From Alphaproteobacteria bacterium (GTDB lineage: Bacteria > Pseudomonadota > Alphaproteobacteria > JAGPBS01), in NCBI GenBank assembly GCA_018063245.1, contig JAGPBS010000007.1, positions 1 through 50,275 of the forward strand: 50,275 nucleotides of DNA, written 5' to 3'. Of this stretch, positions 45,283 through 50,275 are shown in pieces (position 1 is the stretch's first letter; every line of letters begins with the position of its first letter). The notes below the pieces were generated by a model. It saw nothing but the letters and a program-made list of their open reading frames with translations, was not told where the DNA came from and made no database searches. Position numbers and translations under genes: made by a program.

Positions 45283-47025
45283 TTAAAAAGAATATTTCAC
45301 TTCTGCAGAAATGTGATCCCTGTCACGTAAAAGATGGTAGCGTCCCGCTCCAAAATAATTTGTGTACTGTACATTAAACTGCCAACTATTTTGCCATGTT
45401 GAATCAAAACCAATCGAAATCGCTTTTTGCCTTTCCCTAAAAGTAGCCAAAGGATTTGGCGTTATTCCAGAAACGTCATGCCGAAAAGAAAGCTTCGGAT
45501 AAACATTTATATCACTGAAAAGATTAAGATATTCTAACTTTGTCGCAAGAACATATCCCCAAGAAAAGGCTGTTGGAAATGCGCTTGATCTTTCAACACC
45601 TTCAGCGCCTGCTAAAACTGGGTTTCCGCCTCTGAATGTTCCTAATGCATCAAGACGTAACTTTGATTTACTTGGCATATCATTGATATAGTTAAAGCCG
45701 ACCTCACCCACAAGAGTCACTTGATCTGCCTTTAAATTAGGCCCCAAAACTTTCGAGAGGGTTGTTTGCCCTGTGACAACGTCATATCGCTTATAACCAT
45801 GCATTGTTGTATTTTGTAAAGCATTAATACCACCCAATGTGTTAATTCCTCTATCGCGCAAGACTTGATTGGTTGCAAGAGCGGCAACAGGCACACCCAT
45901 AAATGCACTCAGTGGACTCAATCCAGCTTGAATCAATTCAATCGAATGGATTTGCAGCGGTTGATCTTGACGATAATTCACCTCGCCTTGCCAAGCAAGT
46001 CCTAATGAGCCAATCTCTGTATTAAAACTCCCGCCATAGGTTTTGATATCTTCTGGATATTCTAGAAAATAACGTGAGCTTGAAATAATTGTGGCTGGAA
46101 CACCAGATCCTATTCTCGCTCCAATCACTGGAAAACGACTGTGATAGCGAGTATGATAAAAGGCGAATTCAGTATTATTAATCTCTGGAGAAAAATATCG
46201 AAGGGCAATCCCATATTGCCCAAAATCAGATGGATTATCTGGTCTTCCTTTTCTCAAAAAGAGATTGTTACTTGTTCCAAAACCCAAATATATTCTCTCA
46301 CCGCCAGGACTTGCAAAGTTGTTTGTACTGAAAAGTGTCCCTCGTGCTTCAAGCTCTGATTTTTCCCACTGAAATTGATAGAATCCTTCGACGCTCAGAT
46401 TCTCAGTAAGCCCTGCATTCACATTCAGTACCGGAAAGGGCAAAAGAGCATCCCTCACTTCCGAACCAGGTGTTCTGATTTTTGTTGCATCAACTGGATT
46501 AAAGTTATTAATCCCGTTTCGTATAAAGGTACTTTCTCCCCAATTGATCGCCTGATTCCCGAATTTAAAAGCGAGCTTATGCGTCTCAGCAACTTCCGTA
46601 TTCAAATAAACAAAATGATCCAGTAAATCGATATTGTGCGCAATTCGTTCCTTGGCCTCGTCTACGAGTTGCGATTTTTCATTATTATATGGATCGAATA
46701 AGTAAGTAAACCGTGCAAAAGCACCAAATTTCTCTCTCGTTTCAATATTTAATTCATGCGTTGCTTTAAATACAGTTGCGGCAATGCCTCGGTGATAATT
46801 TAGGTCCCCCTCATCTGAATTGAGAGAAGGTGCTGTCCCACCATTTGCAATCCCAATAAGATCTTTATCTCTTTTGGCGACTCTGGCAATTGAGCCGAAT
46901 GAAACAGTTGAATCAAATGTTACTTTTGTATTTTCATCTGTCCAAGTTGCAGCATTTGCAATAAAAGGAGAGACCGCCGATAAAAGAAAAGTAAAACCAG
47001 ATATAATGTTAATTTTTTTAGACAT
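45283..47025 (-). CDS. DUF1302-family outer-membrane protein
   Basis: Predicted 580-residue beta-barrel protein. A signal peptide (KINIISGFTFLLSAVSPFIANA-A) is followed by alternating amphipathic strands and ends in AEVKYSF, the terminal aromatic pattern read by the Bam machinery. Features such as NWGESTFIRNGINNFNP and RYFSPEINNTEFAFYHTRY are characteristic of DUF1302. The frame is open to 47082, but ATG 47025 (MSKKINII) starts directly at the signal peptide with AAGG upstream. It is the first gene of a four-gene operon and diverges from the SDR gene. Confidence 0.86.
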   Translation of the reverse strand: MSKKINIISGFTFLLSAVSPFIANAATWTDENTKVTFDSTVSFGSIARVAKRDKDLIGIANGGTAPSLNSDEGDLNYHRGIAATVFKATHELNIETREKFGAFARFTYLFDPYNNEKSQLVDEAKERIAHNIDLLDHFVYLNTEVAETHKLAFKFGNQAINWGESTFIRNGINNFNPVDATKIRTPGSEVRDALLPFPVLNVNAGLTENLSVEGFYQFQWEKSELEARGTLFSTNNFASPGGERIYLGFGTSNNLFLRKGRPDNPSDFGQYGIALRYFSPEINNTEFAFYHTRYHSRFPVIGARIGSGVPATIISSSRYFLEYPEDIKTYGGSFNTEIGSLGLAWQGEVNYRQDQPLQIHSIELIQAGLSPLSAFMGVPVAALATNQVLRDRGINTLGGINALQNTTMHGYKRYDVVTGQTTLSKVLGPNLKADQVTLVGEVGFNYINDMPSKSKLRLDALGTFRGGNPVLAGAEGVERSSAFPTAFSWGYVLATKLEYLNLFSDINVYPKLSFRHDVSGITPNPLATFRERQKAISIGFDSTWQNSWQFNVQYTNYFGAGRYHLLRDRDHISAEVKYSF

Positions 47026-47071
47026 ACTTGAGAACCTTACTTTATGTTTATTTCTTTTTACTTTTTTCACA

Positions 47072-47100
47072 TTTTTAACCATGAATCAAGTAAGATTCAA
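47072..47100 (-). promoter_or_regulatory. Putative promoter of the DUF1302 operon
   Basis: On the minus strand TTGAAT (47095-47100) is followed 17 bases later by TAAAAA (47072-47077). It lies in the 105-base divergent spacer and overlaps the inverted repeat at 47082-47099. Confidence 0.33.
47082..47099. promoter_or_regulatory. Possible operator: inverted repeat in divergent spacer
   Basis: TGAATC, six bases, GATTCA forms a perfect 6+6 palindrome between the divergent DUF1302 and SDR genes and covers the putative -35 region of the former. It has the size of a site for a dimeric regulator, but no regulator gene is adjacent, and a short palindrome can occur by chance. Confidence 0.3.
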
Positions 47101-47130
47101 CTATGCAAACAAAGAAAAGGAAGAATCCAA

Positions 47131-47883
47131 ATGTTTAAAAACAAAACGATCATTATCACTGGAGCCGCAACTGGTATTGGATATGCCTGCGCAGAGATAT
47201 TTGCTGAGGCTCACGCAGTCGTTTACCTACTCGATATTGACACTGAAAAAGGTTCACAAGCAGCAAAAAAACTCTCCGAGCTTTATTCAACATCTGTTCA
47301 CTTTAAACAGGTCGATGTCTCTCAAGAAACACAAATCAATGACTTTGTAAACTCGCTTTCAGACATTCATGTTTTAGTGAATAATGCAGGCACCATTTTT
47401 TCAGCTGATTTTTTAACACTAAGCTCCCAAGATTTTGACAGAGTCCTCTCCGTTAACCTAAGAGGAGCCTTTCTGATGGGACAAGCAGTTGCTAAAAAAA
47501 TGGTTGCAAATGACATTAAAGGATCGATTGTCAACATGTCATCAGTCAATGGCGTCATGGCGATTCCAAACCAAGTCCCTTATGTTGTCTCAAAGGGTGG
47601 CCTCAATCAGCTTACAAAAGTCATGGCCTTATCCCTTGCACCACATGGTATCAGAGTCAATGGTGTTGGGCCTGGTTCTATTCTCACAGAGCTTCTGAAG
47701 GTTGTTATGACTGATGAAGCCGCCCAAAAAAGAATCCTTTCGCGAACCCCAATGGGTCGATGTGGTGAGCCTTCAGAAATTGCAAAAGTTGTGAGATTCT
47801 TGGCAAGCGAGGATGCCTCTTACATGACAGGCCAAACAATTTATGCAGATGGTGGGCGACTTGCTCTTAACTATGTTGTTTGA
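47131..47883 (+). CDS. Short-chain dehydrogenase/reductase (SDR)
   Basis: Classical SDR of 250 residues. TGAATGIG (10-17) binds the nucleotide; Asp35 after the second strand suggests NAD rather than NADP. NNAG (84-87), Ser138, Tyr151 and Lys155 (YVVSK) complete the catalytic set, and the C-terminal MTGQTIYADGG is typical. The frame is open from 47044 but ATG 47131 has AAGGAAG upstream. The substrate, a secondary alcohol or ketone, is unknown; divergence from the DUF1302 operon hints that it may act on the compound handled there. Confidence 0.85.
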   Translation: MFKNKTIIITGAATGIGYACAEIFAEAHAVVYLLDIDTEKGSQAAKKLSELYSTSVHFKQVDVSQETQINDFVNSLSDIHVLVNNAGTIFSADFLTLSSQDFDRVLSVNLRGAFLMGQAVAKKMVANDIKGSIVNMSSVNGVMAIPNQVPYVVSKGGLNQLTKVMALSLAPHGIRVNGVGPGSILTELLKVVMTDEAAQKRILSRTPMGRCGEPSEIAKVVRFLASEDASYMTGQTIYADGGRLALNYVV

Positions 47884-47956
47884 CACAAACTCTCTTTACA
47901 GATGAATGGAAGAGATTTATTTTCAAATGACAGTTAAATAAAAAAAGGACTTATAA

Positions 47957-49096
47957 ATGATTACGATTGGCGTTCCAAAAGAGATTAAAAACCATGAATA
48001 TCGCGTTGCCCTTACACCTGATTCAGCACAAGAACTCACTCAAGCAGGTCATAAAGTCATCATCGAAACAAAAGCAGGCGATGCAATTGGTCTAACGGAT
48101 GAAATGTACAAGAAGGCCGGCGCAACAATTATGCCTGATGCAAAAAGCATCTTTAGCGCAGCAGATATGATCATCAAAGTGAAAGAACCTCAACCTCAAG
48201 AATGTAAAATGCTAAGAGAAGGCCAAGTTCTCTTTACATACCTTCATCTCGCTCCAGATCCAGAGCAAGCGAAACTCCTCAAAGAATCGAAATGTATTGC
48301 CATTGCCTATGAAACAGTCACTGACCAAAATGGACAACTCCCTCTGCTAGCACCCATGAGCGAAGTTGCAGGACGCATGTCTATTCAAGCTGGCGCTCAT
48401 TGCCTTGAAAAAGCACAGGGAGGACGTGGTGTTCTCTTGGGCGGCGTACCTGGTGTTGCACCGGGGAATATTCTCATCATTGGTGGCGGTGTTGTTGGAA
48501 CACATGCAGCTCAAATTGCAATTGGTATTGGAGCCAACGTAACAATTCTTGATCGCTCACTCAAAAGACTAAAGGAACTTGACCAAATTTTTGGTGGCAG
48601 AGCCAAAACACTCTACTCAAACTCTGGAACCATCGATGCGTGCCTTAAAGAAGCTGATCTTGTTGTTGGCGCTGTTCTTATTCCTGGCGCGAACGCCCCG
48701 CGCCTCATTAAAAAAGCACATCTCAAAACAATGAAGCCTGGTTCTGTTATTGTTGATGTGGCAATCGATCAAGGTGGCTGTGCTGAAACATCAAGAGCGA
48801 CAACGCATCAAGATCCAACCTATGTGGTGGATGGGATTATCCATTATTGTGTTGCCAATATGCCTGGCGGCGTTGCCTCAACATCAACTTTTGCTCTTAA
48901 TAATGCAACCTTGCCTTTCAGCCTTGCCCTTGCAAATAAAGGATACAAACGCGCATTGTTAGAAGATCCACACTTGATGAATGGCCTCAATGTCTATCGC
49001 GGACAAATCACTCATGCCGCTGTGGCTGAAGCCTTGGGTGAAAAATTCAGAGATCCATACAAACTTCTGGATGAAACCTTAACAAAATGCGCTTAA
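47957..49096 (+). CDS. ald: Alanine dehydrogenase
   Basis: NAD enzyme interconverting L-alanine and pyruvate plus ammonia, 379 residues. Active-site residues known from the family are all present: Arg16, Lys76, His97 and Asp271 (in VDVAIDQGG). The Rossmann motif GGGVVG is at 176-181. AAAGGA precedes the ATG. It would let alanine feed pyruvate metabolism and supply NADH for complex I. The 3' end overlaps the next frame by ten bases. Confidence 0.94.
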   Translation: MITIGVPKEIKNHEYRVALTPDSAQELTQAGHKVIIETKAGDAIGLTDEMYKKAGATIMPDAKSIFSAADMIIKVKEPQPQECKMLREGQVLFTYLHLAPDPEQAKLLKESKCIAIAYETVTDQNGQLPLLAPMSEVAGRMSIQAGAHCLEKAQGGRGVLLGGVPGVAPGNILIIGGGVVGTHAAQIAIGIGANVTILDRSLKRLKELDQIFGGRAKTLYSNSGTIDACLKEADLVVGAVLIPGANAPRLIKKAHLKTMKPGSVIVDVAIDQGGCAETSRATTHQDPTYVVDGIIHYCVANMPGGVASTSTFALNNATLPFSLALANKGYKRALLEDPHLMNGLNVYRGQITHAAVAEALGEKFRDPYKLLDETLTKCA

Positions 49097-50154
49097 GTCC
49101 AATGCGAAAAGAGCCCCTTATAGCGACTGTTCAATACATTATGGATAAAGCACCTGAACAGGGTGTTCCTTTTGAACTTCGAGATTGGCTTTACTGGACA
49201 CGCCTTCCCCTTCCCTTTGCACTCAATCATGTCAATATTTGGGCGCTAAAGGGATCGAAAGGCTGGTGTTTTATCGACTTTGGCATCAACCGACCTGTTG
49301 TTCAAGAGATGTGGAGCACATTACGAAAAGGAATTTTCGAAGGCCCTATTGAGGCGATGATTGCAACCCATTTCCACCCTGATCACGTCGGAAACGCAGG
49401 TTGGCTCTATGATCAGCTTTCTGAAAAGCCTCCCTTTTACATGAGTCAGATCGAATTTTTGTTCACGCGCATGATTTCACTTGATTCTGATGAGATCTAT
49501 CGTGAGCGCTTCGAAAAATATTACGGCGCTATGGGTCTTGCACCTGACATTATCGCTGAGCAAATGGAGATGGGCAATGCCTACGCACGGAATATAACAC
49601 CTGCTCCCATGCCATTCAACCGTCTAAGTGCAGGAGAAATCATCCGCTTTGCTGATCGCGACTGGCGTATTATGATTGGTGAAGGACATGCGCCTGAGCA
49701 TGTGTCTCTATATTGCGCAGCTGAAAATATCCTGATAGTGGGTGATCAAATTCTACCAAAAATCACGCCCAATATTTCGATCTGGCCTCATGAAACCTCA
49801 GCAAATAATTTAAAAGCATTTTTCAAGACGCTACCTCAATTTAAAGAGCTCCCTGAAAATGTGCTTGTATTGCCTTCACACGGCATTCCATTCACGGGAC
49901 TTCATCAGCGCATCAATGAACTCTATCATCATCACAATGAAAGATTGCAGCATATCCTCGATTTTTGTGATCATCCTGTTAATGGCGCTGAGGTGATGGC
50001 TTCACTCTTCCCTATCACGCTTGATAAGCATCAAATTTTCTTTGCTGCGGGCGAGACGATTGCTCATTTAAACTATCTCACGGACAAAAGAGATCTTTAC
50101 CGTCATGAAAATGCGCAAGGTGTATTCCTATATTGTCGAGAAAATTGTTTCTAA
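49087..50154 (+). CDS. MBL-fold metallo-hydrolase
   Basis: Metallo-beta-lactamase-fold protein of up to 355 residues. The metal motif THFHPDH shows His95, His97, Asp99 and His100; further ligands are likely in GEGHAPEH and VGDQI, and the C-terminal LPSHGIPFTGLHQRI is typical of the glyoxalase II-like branch that acts on thioesters and similar bonds. The start is unsure: ATG 49087 overlaps ald by ten bases, ATG 49102 and 49141 are alternatives, and none has a good ribosome binding site. Substrate unknown. Confidence 0.83.
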   Translation: MRLSPMRKEPLIATVQYIMDKAPEQGVPFELRDWLYWTRLPLPFALNHVNIWALKGSKGWCFIDFGINRPVVQEMWSTLRKGIFEGPIEAMIATHFHPDHVGNAGWLYDQLSEKPPFYMSQIEFLFTRMISLDSDEIYRERFEKYYGAMGLAPDIIAEQMEMGNAYARNITPAPMPFNRLSAGEIIRFADRDWRIMIGEGHAPEHVSLYCAAENILIVGDQILPKITPNISIWPHETSANNLKAFFKTLPQFKELPENVLVLPSHGIPFTGLHQRINELYHHHNERLQHILDFCDHPVNGAEVMASLFPITLDKHQIFFAAGETIAHLNYLTDKRDLYRHENAQGVFLYCRENCF

Positions 50155-50198
50155 GGAAACCCTTTTGCTCTATAACATAAAAAACAATAGGGCTCTAT

Positions 50199-50275
50199 AT
50201 GTCTCATCTTCTCTCAACAATGCCACCGCATATTTTTTCAGATAAAGACTGCTTCCCGATGGGGGTGACTTATCC
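50199..50275 (+). CDS. Start of an unidentified gene, cut by the window edge
   Basis: An ATG at 50199 opens a frame with no stop to the edge (MSHLLSTMPPHIF, then SDKDCFPMGVTY). It lies 44 bases after the MBL gene on the same strand. The ribosome site (AGGGCT) is weak. Too short to identify. Confidence 0.35.
   Translation, partial: MSHLLSTMPPHIFSDKDCFPMGVTY

Overview
The window is a gene-dense, AT-rich stretch of bacterial chromosome, most likely from an alphaproteobacterium with a host-associated life. The case for Alphaproteobacteria is a complete 14-gene nuoA-N operon with separate nuoC and nuoD, followed by birA, and a single bifunctional rsh followed by acpS and lepB. The case for host association is two unlike leucine-rich-repeat proteins, two Sel1-repeat proteins and many small palindromic repeats between genes, as seen in Rickettsiales- and Holosporales-like lineages. 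The order-level placement is inference.

Layout. 1-5470 (+): membrane-anchored LRR protein, leucyl aminopeptidase, accA and a second, ribonuclease-inhibitor-type LRR protein. 5483-5741: a 259-bp MITE-like element with 19-bp terminal inverted repeats. 5746-21662 (-): respiratory complex I, nuoA to nuoN, then birA; the operon is interrupted by two repeat elements and by a 68-codon ORF between nuoM and nuoN. 21791-23550 (-): an isolated small/large terminase-like pair with no other phage genes. 23683-26496 (+): large and small Sel1-repeat proteins. 26704-28238 (+): pdxH and a cation efflux protein. 28401-31605: hpd, diverging from an overlapping arginase/ornithine aminotransferase pair. 31609-36289 (+): rsh, acpS, lepB, then purA after a clear terminator. 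36631-40390 (+): secD without secF, tRNA-Val(GAC) and kup. 40396-47025 (-): a four-gene envelope operon (DUF1302 outer-membrane protein, DUF1329 protein, YCF48-like propeller, RND/MMPL transporter), diverging from an SDR dehydrogenase at 47131. 47957-50154 (+): alanine dehydrogenase and an MBL-fold hydrolase; a partial ORF runs off the right edge.

How the genes fit together. Complex I takes electrons from NADH. Alanine dehydrogenase, the arginase/ornithine aminotransferase pair and HPPD point to amino acids as carbon and nitrogen sources, which would suit an intracellular or protist-associated bacterium. Leucyl aminopeptidase could supply amino acids from peptides. accA and birA belong to acetyl-CoA carboxylase function, and acpS also serves fatty-acid synthesis. 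lepB and secD serve protein export.

The least understood unit is the DUF1302/DUF1329/YCF48/RND operon with its divergent SDR. Its parts would span both membranes and look like a trans-envelope system for a hydrophobic compound whose substrate is unknown. The intact but orphaned terminase pair and the repeat families are the other points that deserve a second look.
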